Source: Streptomyces sp. Je 1-332 (GTDB lineage: Bacteria > Actinomycetota > Actinomycetes > Streptomycetales > Streptomycetaceae). Taken from it: DNA of 64,000 bases. How positions within the stretch are numbered: position 1 is the first letter of the stretch; every line of letters starts with the position of its first letter. Below the pieces are notes generated by a model. The model had not been told where the DNA came from, made no database searches, and saw only the letters and a list, made by a program, of their open reading frames with translations. Location of the stretch: the NCBI RefSeq assembly GCF_040730185.1, contig NZ_CP160402.1:5518001-5582000 (forward strand), in the 5' to 3' direction. Below are positions 8,027 through 16,727 of the stretch, in pieces. Both the position numbers and the translations under genes were made by a program.

Positions 8027-9625
8027 TCAGATCTCGTCCTCGTCCGGTACCTCCACCTCGCCGCCCAGCGCCTTGGCGATCGCGGCGAACTCGTTGAGCG
8101 CGGACTGCAGGTCGCGGACGATCTCCTCTGCGATCACCTCGGGCGGCAGGTCCGAGTCCGCGTCCTCCAGGGCCGGGTCCTTGAGCCAGGTGACATCGAG
8201 GTTGACCTTGTCGCGGGCGGTCAGTTCCTCGTACGAGAACTTCCGCCAGGGCCCGAACTCGGCGTTGCCGTCGGCGTCTTCGGTCTTCTGCTCGACGCGG
8301 TCGGCAATCGGCTCGCCCGGCTTGTACGCGGCGACGAAGTCGTCCAGGTGGGCGCGGGTGAGGGGGCGCTGCTTCAGGGTGAAGTGCTGGCCGGTGCGGA
8401 AGTCGTAGAACCACGTGTCGGTCGTGTGCGGCTTGCCGTCCGCTCGAGGGGACTTCCTGTCGAAGAAGAGGACGTTTGCCTTGACGCCGCCCGCGTAGAA
8501 GATGCCGGTGGGCAGGCGCAGGACGGTGTGCAGGTCGAACTCGGTGAGCAGCTTGCGGCGGACCTTTTCGCCGGCGCCGCCCTCGAAGAGGACGTTGTCG
8601 GGGAGGACGACGGCGGCACGGCCGCCGATGGCGGTCAGCGACATGATGTGCTGAAGGAAGTTGAGCTGCTTGTTGGTGGTGGTCGCGGTGAAGTCGTCGC
8701 GGTCGTACTGGGTGTCTTCCTTCTCGGCGTCGCCGTCCTGGCCGATGACGGTGATCGCCGACTTGCGGCCGAAGGGCGGGTTCGCGAGCACGAGGGAGGC
8801 GTGACGCCCAGACGGCTTCTCCGCGAGCGCGTCCTTCACTGTGATGAGGCTGGGGCCGTCGCTCTTGCCGATGCCGTGCAGCAGCATGTTCATGGCGGCG
8901 AGGCGGGCGGTGCCGGGGACCAGCTCGTTGCCCCAGATCTTGTCGCCGGTGTCGAACGCTTTGCGCTCGTCGAGCGGCATCGTGCTGATGTGGTGCTTGT
9001 TGATGTACGCGTAGGCGGCGATGAGGAAGCCGCCGGTACCGCAGGCGGGGTCCGTGATGGTGTCGTCCGGGCCGGGCCGGGTGACGTCGACCATGGCGTC
9101 GATGAGGGCGCGGGGCGTGAAGTACTGGCCTGCGCCGGTCTTGGTGTCGGAGGCGCCCTTGTTGAGGAGCCCCTCGTAGGCGTCGCCCTTGAGGTCTGTG
9201 CCCGTGACGGTCCAGTCCTCCTTGCCGATCAGCTCGACGACGAGCTTTTCGAGGAGGGCGGGCTTGGTGATGCGGTTCTGGGCGCCGTCGAAGATGGTGC
9301 CGATGGTGGTGTTGGGGTGGGTGCCGAGAGCCTTGAGCGTGGCGGAGTAGTGGGCTTCGAGGTCCGGACCGCGCTTGCGGGCGAGGGAGGCCCAGTTGTA
9401 CTCGGCGGGGACGATGTTGCTGAAGTCCCGTGGGTTCCAGGGATCGTTCTGGAGCTCGTCGACCATCTTGAGGAAGAGCAGGTAGGAGAGCTGCTCCACG
9501 TACTCGATGGTGGACATGCCGTTGTCGCGGAGGACGTTGCAGTAGTTCCAGAGCTTCGCGACGAGGTGGTTGGTCTGCGCGGCGGCCTTTGCCGGCTTGG
9601 CGGCGTCGGGCGTGGTCTCGGTCAC
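8027..9625 (-). CDS. hsdM: Type I restriction-modification methyltransferase subunit HsdM
   Basis: 532 residues, ATG at 9625 overlapping the hsdS stop by 4 nt. The N-terminal helical HsdM domain (about 20-150) precedes the N6-adenine methylase domain with SAM motif I DPACGTGGFL and catalytic motif IV NPPF. Together with HsdS it methylates adenines at the target sequence; with HsdR it forms the restriction complex. It is last in the operon and intact. The C-terminus has an acidic tail (VEVPDEDEI). Confidence 0.97.
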   Translation of the reverse strand: MTETTPDAAKPAKAAAQTNHLVAKLWNYCNVLRDNGMSTIEYVEQLSYLLFLKMVDELQNDPWNPRDFSNIVPAEYNWASLARKRGPDLEAHYSATLKALGTHPNTTIGTIFDGAQNRITKPALLEKLVVELIGKEDWTVTGTDLKGDAYEGLLNKGASDTKTGAGQYFTPRALIDAMVDVTRPGPDDTITDPACGTGGFLIAAYAYINKHHISTMPLDERKAFDTGDKIWGNELVPGTARLAAMNMLLHGIGKSDGPSLITVKDALAEKPSGRHASLVLANPPFGRKSAITVIGQDGDAEKEDTQYDRDDFTATTTNKQLNFLQHIMSLTAIGGRAAVVLPDNVLFEGGAGEKVRRKLLTEFDLHTVLRLPTGIFYAGGVKANVLFFDRKSPRADGKPHTTDTWFYDFRTGQHFTLKQRPLTRAHLDDFVAAYKPGEPIADRVEQKTEDADGNAEFGPWRKFSYEELTARDKVNLDVTWLKDPALEDADSDLPPEVIAEEIVRDLQSALNEFAAIAKALGGEVEVPDEDEI

Positions 9626-11034
9626 TGGAAGAGCTCCGGCTGGGTGGAGGTGGCGGGGGCGGCCGTGGGTTCGGGCGCGTGGGCCGTGGTCTTGCGGGTG
9701 GTTGCGCGCTTACGGAGTTGCCGGGGCTTCCTGGCGGCGGCTACGGCTGCTGTTCGCTCGGCGGCGATTCGCTCCAGGGCGACGGAGGCTGGCTCGTCAG
9801 CGGGATCCTGGGGGACGAGGGTGCCATTGAAGGCTTTGCGGAGGAGGGCGTTGCGAAGCGCGGCTGCGCGCTTCTGAGCGCGGAAGATCTCACCGCTGAG
9901 TGCCGCGATGCGCTCTTGCTCCTGTTCGGCACGCTTAACGATTACTTCTTGCGAATCAACGTCGGGCAGTGGGAACGTAAATGACTCGATGGCCGCCTGG
10001 TCGATCTTGGGCATTGAACCGGCGAGCCCCTTGGCTCTCCCCTTGAAGTAGGCTCTGCCTCTCCGGCTCTGCAAGTGGAGCAAAACGTATTCTGGAATCG
10101 CAGATTCCGAGAGGCGCGCTCTGATGAGGAGATCTGGGTAGATTGCCCAATCAGATTCCCCTCGATACAGGGCGGCCGTGCCTACCAGGTCGGGTGTATT
10201 CGAGCGCTGGACGAGGAGATCACCGGATTCGAGCCACAACCCTCGAACCCGTGCAGGATCGGCAACGGTCATCTTGGTGTGAGCATCGATAAATTCCGCG
10301 CTGGTCACTGCGGTCAGGCTCAACGTTCGGATGCCGGTGTGATCTGTAGACGCTTTCGCGGAGTGCCCGTTCCTTAGGGGCTCCCGCAGTACGTCCCTGA
10401 GCCTTACGGCCGGGGTACTCTCACCCTCGTTAAGGTCGGCATCAATCACTGCTTGCCGGAACTTGGACGCTCGAAGCTCGGCGAGGTGCAGAGATGCGCG
10501 AGCCGCGTCCAGTCGCGAAAGCTGTTCTTCGAGGGCCTCGACGATACGGTGCTGCTCCGGGAGTGGAGGCAAGGACACCGGTACCTCGCGCAGCCTCTGC
10601 TGAGGCAGGTGCTTGATTGTGCTTCCTGTCGCCAGCTTCGCCAGGATTCCAGTCGACGCTGCGTACTCCAGGTAGTAGCGCAGGTATAGCACGCTTAGGG
10701 CAGATGAAGAGCGAATCCTGTGCAGCGCCTTCTGGTACGCGATTTCCTTGTCCAGCTTCCAGATGGCGCAACGGCCGATCTCGCCTCCCTCGCACACCAG
10801 CAGGTCGCCTTTGCGTACGGTGAATCGCTCAACCTCACCGGCTGGGATGGCCATTTCAAGGACGTCGCTGGAGTCGATCTGACCCCACTGCACGTTGACG
10901 TTTCGTAGATATGGGCGAGTCGAGGAGTCGACGTTCTTCTTCTTGTCCAGCATCTTGCCGAGTGCGGTATCGGTGAGGTCCCCCAGGGGGGCTCGAACCC
11001 AGCCTGATGGCAATTCTGCAAAACCCTCGCTCAA
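9622..11034 (-). CDS. hsdS: Type I restriction-modification specificity subunit HsdS
   Basis: 470 residues, ATG at 11034 overlapping the hsdR stop. Two target-recognition domains (about 10-165 and 205-370) are separated by a conserved coiled-coil spacer that starts LPPLPEQHRIVEALEEQLSR; a second spacer ends with ALLRKAFNGTLVPQDP. The recognition domains use more AT-rich codons than hsdM and hsdR, as expected for segments exchanged between strains. The C-terminal tail (Arg/Ala/Thr-rich) is probably disordered. The DNA target cannot be inferred. Confidence 0.95.
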   Translation of the reverse strand: MSEGFAELPSGWVRAPLGDLTDTALGKMLDKKKNVDSSTRPYLRNVNVQWGQIDSSDVLEMAIPAGEVERFTVRKGDLLVCEGGEIGRCAIWKLDKEIAYQKALHRIRSSSALSVLYLRYYLEYAASTGILAKLATGSTIKHLPQQRLREVPVSLPPLPEQHRIVEALEEQLSRLDAARASLHLAELRASKFRQAVIDADLNEGESTPAVRLRDVLREPLRNGHSAKASTDHTGIRTLSLTAVTSAEFIDAHTKMTVADPARVRGLWLESGDLLVQRSNTPDLVGTAALYRGESDWAIYPDLLIRARLSESAIPEYVLLHLQSRRGRAYFKGRAKGLAGSMPKIDQAAIESFTFPLPDVDSQEVIVKRAEQEQERIAALSGEIFRAQKRAAALRNALLRKAFNGTLVPQDPADEPASVALERIAAERTAAVAAARKPRQLRKRATTRKTTAHAPEPTAAPATSTQPELFQ

Positions 11035-14000
11035 GCCACTTCTCTATTCAGGTCGTCCAGCAACTGCAATGCCCGTCCAGGGTCTCCGAACGCCGCGACG
11101 AAACCGCGTCCACTCCCGCGCTCGGAGAACGGCGCCGCGTCGAAGTCGTCGCGCTCGATGCCGACACCCACCGCGATGACGTCCATGATGCGTTCCAGAT
11201 ACCAGAGCTGTGTGTCCGTGAATTCCGCGCCCGCCTGTCGCTGGCGTTGCACCCAGCCCTCGAAGCGCTCCTCGACCACCGTACGGTACGGGCGGAGTTC
11301 GTCGTCGACGCCGAGTTCGAAGCGGATGAGGTTCATGAGGTCGCCGAGGCCCGCCGACCTGCCGGGGGAGCCTGCGGCCTTGCCGAGTTCCTCGTACTGG
11401 TCCCAGATGACGCCGGTCGTCCAAGCCCGGTTACCCGCCCGGAGTTTCGTGGCGAGTTCCTTCAAATACGCGCGGGCCGCTTCCGGGCGATGCTTGGCGC
11501 CGCTGCCCAGGATGACCTGGAGGATGGCGTCCTCACCGGACGTCCGCATGCGTTCCTGTTCCTCGGAGAGCAGGTCCCGCCACTGCGCTATCGTCCGCTC
11601 GGCCCGCTCCGCCGCGCTCGTCTCGTCGAGGCCCATGACCTTGACCTCGGTCGTCTCGTCGTACGTGAGGTCCTGCTGGTGGCGAATCCGGAGGATGGTC
11701 CGGCGGAGCTCCGGGTTGACGGTCAGCGGTTCGATCGCGCGGTGGATCAGAGCGCGGGCAGCATCCGCCCCGCCCTCCCGTACGGCGCGGTCCTGCGTGT
11801 CGACGTCCGAGGCATCCGTGATCTTTCGGGCGATGCCGGCCAGGGTGATGCCGCCCGCCTCCGTCTCGATCAGCCGCTTCTCGTCCGCCGAGAGCTGCCG
11901 GTCCACGCGCGCGAGGCGCCGCGCCAGGGTCTGGGCGTCGTCGGCGGTCAGGCTGCGGCTGCCCGCCCTCTCCAGCAGCTTCTTCAGGGACGGGCCGCCC
12001 GCTCCCGGCGCGATCAGCGGCCGGGCGTCGACCAGCGGGGAGTCCGTCACGCCGACCGCGTCGACGATCACGAACCGGTCCTTCGACAGATCGTCGGCCG
12101 CCTCGGGCGTTACCGCCTTGAGCTCGTCGGCGTCGACCGTTCGGGCGCCGCGCCCCTTCATCTGCTCGAACAGGGTCGGGCTCTTCACCGCGCGCAGGAA
12201 GATCACCGCTTCCAGGGGGCGGACGTCCGTGCCCGTCGCGATCATGTCGACGGTCACGGCCACACGCAGCCGGGGCGAGTTGCGGAGGTCGTTGATCAAG
12301 GACTCCGGGTTCTCGCCGCTGGCGCGCGAGCGGTAGGTGATCTTCTTCGCGAACTCGTCGCCCCGGCCGAACACCTCCTTGACCTGCTTGATCACCTCGT
12401 CCGCGTGGTCGTCTCCCGCCGCGAAGATCAGCGTCTTCGGCAGTTCGGCCCGGTCGGGGAACCAGCGCTGCCAGTTGTTCTTGTAGACCCCCAGGACCGC
12501 GCGGATCTCGTCCGGGGCGATGACCGTGCGGCCGAGCTTCGCCGTCGTGTAGACGAAGTCGTCCTCCAGCTCCTCCAGGCGCTTCTCCCGGGTCGCCCGG
12601 TCAAGGATCTTGACCGTCGTGCCCTTCTCGATCCTCGCGCCGCCCGCTGCGCGCAGATCCGTGACGATGCGGACGACGTCGAAGTCGACGTTGACGCCGT
12701 CGGCCACCGCCTGCTCGTAGGTGTACTCCGAGACCGTTCTGCCGTTGAAGAAGCCTCTGGTCTGCGGGGTCGGGGTGGCGGTGAGGCCGACGACGTGCGC
12801 GTCGAAGTACTCCAGGACGCCGCGCCACAGGCCGTAGATCGAGCGGTGGCATTCGTCGACGACGATCAGGTCGAAGGACTCGATGGGGACGTCCGGGTTG
12901 TACTCGACGCTGACCGGCCGGTCCGTCACGTAACTGTCCTCGTGCGACACCGTCGGGTCGTCCGCCGCGTCGGCCGCCGACGGCGAGTCGTCCAGCGGCT
13001 CGCCCTTGAGCAGCGAGTACATGCGCTGGATCGTCGAGACGACCACGGACGACGTGTCCTGGATGCCGGTGCTGCCCAGCATGTCGACGTTGTAGAGGTC
13101 GGTGAACTTCCGGTTCTCGTCCGGCGTGACGTACGTGTCGAACTCGGCCCTGGCCTGGCGGCCCAGGTTGTTGCGGTCGACGAGGAAGAGGATGCGGCGT
13201 GCCTCTGCGTGCTTCAGCAGGCGGTACGCCTGGGTGACGGCGGCGAAGGTCTTGCCCGCGCCGGTCGCCATCTGGATCAGCGCCCGGGGGTGGTCCTCGG
13301 ACAGCGACTCCTCCAGACCCGTGATCGCCTCGATCTGCGCGACCCGCAGTCCGTACGGCTCCAGGTGCGGGACCCGACTGCGCAGCGCGGCGCGGTAAGT
13401 GGGCGCTTCCGGGTTCTCCTCCGCGCGCCGCATCCAGAACCGGAAGGTCTCCGGGCGGTGAAAGGCGAACACCTCGCGGGAACGTGCATGCGGGTCGAGG
13501 CGGTTGAGAAAGTACGTCTCGGTGCCCGTGGTCGCGTAGCGGAAGGCGAAGGACTCGTCCTCGCTCCACACGGCCATTGAGTGCTCCTTGAGCACCCCTC
13601 GCGCGTACCGCTCGTGCTGCGCGAGGGCGCCCGCCAGCGGGGTTCCCTCCCGCTTGGCCTCGATGACACCGATGATCTTCCCGTCGACGTACAGAACGTA
13701 GTCGGCACGGCCTGTGGCCAGCGGGAACTCTCGGACGGCAACACCCGGGCCCGCGAGCGGGTTGAGGTCGTCACGGTCCTGGACGATCCAGCCGGCCTGG
13801 GCGAGGAGGTCGTCGATACGGACCCGGGCCTGGACCTCGTTGAGCGGGGCCGGGCTCTGGGCGCGCTCCAAAATGGCGTCGCGGGCGGCGCGATCGACCC
13901 GGCGCGGGGCGCGGCGCTCCCGTTCGTAGCGGCGCTTCTGCTCGGCCCGGAGCTCGTCGATCTCGGCCCGGTAGCGCGCCGCCTGCTCGGCGGCCTCTTC

Positions 14001-14660
14001 GCGGGCCTCCTGGGCTGCGGCGATCAGATGTTCGGCGTCGGCCCGCGCCTGGCGCTCCGCCTCCAGCTTGCTGCTGACCTCGCTGAGCCGGGTCCGGGAC
14101 GCCACCAGCGTCGCCCGGTGGGAGGCGAGCGCCTCCTCCAACTCGGCGTGTTCGGCGGTGTTCCGCAGCTCCGGCAGGGTGGGCGGGACGAAGGCGGCGA
14201 CTTCCCGTACGCCCTCGATGGCGCGGTAGAAGAAGTCACCGAGCTGGAAGCTGAGCTGGACCGCTTCGAGCGCCTTCGTCGTATCGAAGAGGTGGTTGTG
14301 CGCGGCGTCGTTGCGGCCGCGACGCAGTGCGTCGAACGCGGCCCGCGTCTGGCCGGGCAGCGCCTTCGCCCGGTCCAGAGCCGTCAGCCGGTCCACCTGG
14401 CGGTCTCCGTCCACGCGGACACCGAGCCGCTGGACGAGCTCGGCCGCCAGGACCTCGCCGAACTGGCCGGCGCTGACGTACGACGCGTTGGGGTTGGTAA
14501 AAACCGTCTGCTCGGCTTCGGACCCGTAGATGGCGAGGAGGGGTTGAAGGCGGTAAAGCCGCCCGAAGTTCGGCGACTTCTTCGCGGACCGCCGCAGCGG
14601 TTCCGGCAGACTTGCCGTCCTCTGGTGGCGTCCATGATCCTCCGCGCGCCGCTGTCCCAC
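11031..14660 (-). CDS. hsdR: Type I restriction endonuclease subunit HsdR with N-terminal DUF4145
   Basis: 1209 residues from a GTG at 14660; the ribosome site is weak and the first 30 residues look non-conserved, so the true start may be slightly downstream. Order: DUF4145-type helical domain (about 40-150) with RGRNDAAH (Arg116, His121), coiled coil (about 165-255), PD-(D/E)XK nuclease with GRADYVLYVDG and VIEAKREG, then a DEAD/DEAH translocase with Walker A MATGAGKT, DECH box VVDECHRS and GLTATPTP, and a C-terminal helical region. It cleaves DNA distantly after ATP-driven translocation. First gene of the hsdRSM operon. Confidence 0.95.
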   Translation of the reverse strand: MGQRRAEDHGRHQRTASLPEPLRRSAKKSPNFGRLYRLQPLLAIYGSEAEQTVFTNPNASYVSAGQFGEVLAAELVQRLGVRVDGDRQVDRLTALDRAKALPGQTRAAFDALRRGRNDAAHNHLFDTTKALEAVQLSFQLGDFFYRAIEGVREVAAFVPPTLPELRNTAEHAELEEALASHRATLVASRTRLSEVSSKLEAERQARADAEHLIAAAQEAREEAAEQAARYRAEIDELRAEQKRRYERERRAPRRVDRAARDAILERAQSPAPLNEVQARVRIDDLLAQAGWIVQDRDDLNPLAGPGVAVREFPLATGRADYVLYVDGKIIGVIEAKREGTPLAGALAQHERYARGVLKEHSMAVWSEDESFAFRYATTGTETYFLNRLDPHARSREVFAFHRPETFRFWMRRAEENPEAPTYRAALRSRVPHLEPYGLRVAQIEAITGLEESLSEDHPRALIQMATGAGKTFAAVTQAYRLLKHAEARRILFLVDRNNLGRQARAEFDTYVTPDENRKFTDLYNVDMLGSTGIQDTSSVVVSTIQRMYSLLKGEPLDDSPSAADAADDPTVSHEDSYVTDRPVSVEYNPDVPIESFDLIVVDECHRSIYGLWRGVLEYFDAHVVGLTATPTPQTRGFFNGRTVSEYTYEQAVADGVNVDFDVVRIVTDLRAAGGARIEKGTTVKILDRATREKRLEELEDDFVYTTAKLGRTVIAPDEIRAVLGVYKNNWQRWFPDRAELPKTLIFAAGDDHADEVIKQVKEVFGRGDEFAKKITYRSRASGENPESLINDLRNSPRLRVAVTVDMIATGTDVRPLEAVIFLRAVKSPTLFEQMKGRGARTVDADELKAVTPEAADDLSKDRFVIVDAVGVTDSPLVDARPLIAPGAGGPSLKKLLERAGSRSLTADDAQTLARRLARVDRQLSADEKRLIETEAGGITLAGIARKITDASDVDTQDRAVREGGADAARALIHRAIEPLTVNPELRRTILRIRHQQDLTYDETTEVKVMGLDETSAAERAERTIAQWRDLLSEEQERMRTSGEDAILQVILGSGAKHRPEAARAYLKELATKLRAGNRAWTTGVIWDQYEELGKAAGSPGRSAGLGDLMNLIRFELGVDDELRPYRTVVEERFEGWVQRQRQAGAEFTDTQLWYLERIMDVIAVGVGIERDDFDAAPFSERGSGRGFVAAFGDPGRALQLLDDLNREVA

Positions 14661-14735
14661 GTCTCGCTGCCCCCGCCCTGTCTCTGTGGTCCCCTGCTGT
14701 GCAGAGACGTCAGAGTACGGCGGGCACAGAAGTCA

Positions 14736-14764
14736 CGCGTATGAAAGCGGTGATCTTTGGCCAA
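14736..14764 (-). promoter_or_regulatory. Candidate hsd operon promoter
   Basis: On the minus strand TTGGCC (-35) is followed after 17 nt by TACGCG (-10), some 75 nt before the hsdR start. Between it and the start lies a 7-bp inverted repeat, GTCTCTG (14680-14686) with CAGAGAC (14702-14708). The -10 fits poorly at its last base. Confidence 0.3.
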
Positions 14765-14877
14765 CGGTGTGCCGGCAAGGGAGACGAACGGAGAGAGGCC
14801 GGAAAACTTGGGACGCAGGAAAGGGCGGCCAAGTCCGGGTCTGTCTCCAGGCCTTCTGAAAGCCTCCTGAAAGGCGC

Positions 14878-14910
14878 GAACAGCCGGGCCCACCTGGGGC
14901 CCGGCTGTTC
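14878..14910 (-). terminator. Terminator of the lysozyme gene
   Basis: A perfect 14-bp stem, GAACAGCCGGGCCC (14878-14891) with GGGCCCGGCTGTTC (14897-14910), loop 5 nt, lies 16 nt past the lysozyme stop and insulates it from hsdR. Confidence 0.8.
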
Positions 14911-14925
14911 TGGTGTGGGTGGGCG

Positions 14926-15768
14926 TCAGCCGTTGGCCAGGGCCTGGACGCGGTCGAGCGCGCCGTTGAACTTGTTGTGGTCCCCGACCGTCGGGCCGGT
15001 CGACGTGTACTGCCACATCGTCTGGACGCCCCAGCCCGCGGGCAGTTCACCCGGCGAGGTGTTGTACCGCGCGATCCACAGCGGGTTGTTGGCCGCGAAG
15101 CCGCCGTAGTTGCCGGTGCACTGCTTCCACCAGCTGGTGGCCGTGTAGATCACCGCGTGCCGCCCGGTGCGCGCCTTGTACTGATTCAGGAAGTCCCGGA
15201 TCCAGGTCACCATCGCGGACTGTGACTTGCCGAAGCAGGCCGCCCCGTACGGATTCCACTCGATGTCCAGCGCGCCCGGCAGCGTCTTGCCGTCGCGGGA
15301 CCAGCCACCGCCGTTGTCCACGAAGTAGTTGGCCTGGGTGGCGCCGCTCGTGGTGTCGGGCGTGGCGAAGTGATAGGCGCCGCGGATCATGCCCACGTTG
15401 TACGAACCGTTGTACTGCTGGGTGAAGTACGGGTTCTTGTAGTACGTGCCCTCGGTGGCCTTCACGTAGGACCACTTCACGCCGCTGTTCCAGAGCGTCG
15501 CCCAGGCGACGTTGCCCTGGTGGCTGCTGACGTCGACGCCTTCGGTCTGTACGGCGTCGCCGCTGGGCGGCAGACTGCCCTGCCCGTCGTGCTCGACGAC
15601 GCCCTGGCCCATGCGGGCGGAGCCGCGGGCGGGGGTGTCGTCGCCGCCGGCGGCCTGTGCGGCGCCCGGCAGCGTGAGGAGGAGGGAGAGGGCGGAGAGG
15701 ACTGAGAGCAGGACTGCGGCCGCTGACCAGCGGGAGCGGCGGGGCGTTCCGGGTCTGTGCACGGGCAT
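14926..15768 (-). CDS. Secreted GH25 lysozyme (N-acetylmuramidase)
   Basis: 280 residues from the ATG at 15768. A signal peptide (Arg-rich n-region, hydrophobic core about 17-34, cleavage near AQAAG) leads to a short linker and a GH25 domain: EGVDVSSHQGNV carries the first catalytic-site Asp and GALDIEWNPYG the Asp/Glu pair; AVIYTATSWW and MWQYTSTG are family blocks. It hydrolyses peptidoglycan glycan strands outside the cell, for wall turnover or competition. It ends at a strong terminator; a perfect inverted repeat lies upstream of the gene. Confidence 0.93.
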   Translation of the reverse strand: MPVHRPGTPRRSRWSAAAVLLSVLSALSLLLTLPGAAQAAGGDDTPARGSARMGQGVVEHDGQGSLPPSGDAVQTEGVDVSSHQGNVAWATLWNSGVKWSYVKATEGTYYKNPYFTQQYNGSYNVGMIRGAYHFATPDTTSGATQANYFVDNGGGWSRDGKTLPGALDIEWNPYGAACFGKSQSAMVTWIRDFLNQYKARTGRHAVIYTATSWWKQCTGNYGGFAANNPLWIARYNTSPGELPAGWGVQTMWQYTSTGPTVGDHNKFNGALDRVQALANG

Positions 15769-15824
15769 GTACGTGCCTCCGTAGGCCTCGGGTGAGCTCG
15801 ATGGAGCTCGTGGGGGGACCTGTC

Positions 15825-15848
15825 GACATGTTGTGGTGTGAACATGTC
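15825..15848. promoter_or_regulatory. Inverted repeat upstream of the lysozyme gene
   Basis: GACATGTT (15825-15832) and AACATGTC (15841-15848) form a perfect 8-bp inverted repeat with an 8-nt spacer, 57-80 nt before the lysozyme start. The spacing suits a dimeric regulator. The rest of the 278-nt space between the lysozyme and MarR genes shows nothing else I can name. Confidence 0.45.
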
Positions 15849-16046
15849 ATCTACGACGCTACGCAGGTAGACCCGAGGCTGGGAAGAGGGTTCGGTCTCT
15901 GCCGTTGGTCTACTCCAGCGGCGGTGTCCTCGGCGTGCCCCGCCGAGGCGTTGCGAAATACTGGGCGAGCTGCGGCGATGGACCGACGCGGACGTCTGCC
16001 GCCGTGCGGGGCGGAAAGTTTTCATGATCCGGAAAGAAAGCGTGCC

Positions 16047-16577
16047 ATGGGTGCTGGAGCTGAAGTGCACGAGGGCGAGAACGACGGGGGAGTCGACGTG
16101 AGCGGGGGTGTCGACGTGAACAGGGGCCTCGAAGTGAACCGGGGTGTCGACCGTGAGTTCCTCTCCCTGGAGCGCGAGTTGACGCTGCTGCTGCGCCGGG
16201 CACGTGCCTCGTCCGGGGAGATGGCGCGCCAGGTCCACCCCGACCTGGAGCCCGCCGCGTACGGACTCCTGGTCTGCCTCGACGACTCGGGCCCGCAGCG
16301 GGCCACGGATCTCGCCGCGTACATCGGCGTCGGCAAGGCGACGATGAGCCGCCAGCTGCGTGCGCTGGAGGAGCTGGGGCTGGTCGCCCGCGAGCCCGAT
16401 CCCGCTGACGGGCGGGCGTGGTTGGTGCACCTCACGGAGGTGGGCGGTGCGCGGTTCCGTACGGTGCGGGCGGGGCGGCGGGAGCGGTACGTGCGGAAGC
16501 TGGCGGGGTGGGACCGGGCGGAGGTGGCGGAGCTTGCCCGCTTGCTGCGGCAGCTGAACGAGTCCCCGGAGTCTTGA
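16047..16577 (+). CDS. MarR-family transcriptional regulator
   Basis: 176 residues from the ATG at 16047 with GGAAAG upstream. After an unusual N-terminus of four short Gly-Val-Asp/Glu-Val units (residues about 11-32), a winged-helix domain follows: LVCLDDSGPQRATDLAAYIG, recognition helix KATMSRQLRALEELGLV, and the wing DPADGRAWLVHLT. MarR proteins repress neighbouring genes and release DNA on binding small ligands or oxidation. The nearest divergent gene is the lysozyme. If one of the in-frame GTG codons within the repeats were the start, the repeats would be leader rather than protein. Confidence 0.88.
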   Translation: MGAGAEVHEGENDGGVDVSGGVDVNRGLEVNRGVDREFLSLERELTLLLRRARASSGEMARQVHPDLEPAAYGLLVCLDDSGPQRATDLAAYIGVGKATMSRQLRALEELGLVAREPDPADGRAWLVHLTEVGGARFRTVRAGRRERYVRKLAGWDRAEVAELARLLRQLNESPES

Positions 16578-16608
16578 GGGGCGGGGTGTTGTGGGGGGCG
16601 CGATTCTG

Positions 16609-16727
16609 TCTGCGGGTGGGTTGTGGTTGCTCGCGCAGTTCCCCGCGCCCCTTGGGGGGCGTCTGTCCTCTGCCATCTGCGGGTCGGGTGTGGTTGCTCG
16701 CGCCGTTCCTCGCGCCCCTTTCGGGGC
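16609..16727. repeat. Two tandem copies of a Streptomyces interspersed repeat
   Basis: Two 52-nt copies (16609-16660 and 16676-16727) share TGTGGTTGCTCGCGC and GCGCCCCTT and each ends in a small hairpin of the type CCCC-tt-GGGG. Elements with the core GTTGCTCGCGCAGTTCCCCG recur in many Streptomyces intergenic regions. They lie between convergent marR and PP2C genes, where the hairpins could terminate transcription. Confidence 0.7.

Noticed and set aside
11007..13580. 857-codon open frame antisense to hsdR
   Set aside because: Arg/Val/Asp-rich shadow; the opposite strand carries clear HsdR motifs.
6013..14660. Integrative element ends, integrase or transposase in the accessory block
   Set aside because: No integrase, transposase, terminal repeat or attachment duplication seen.
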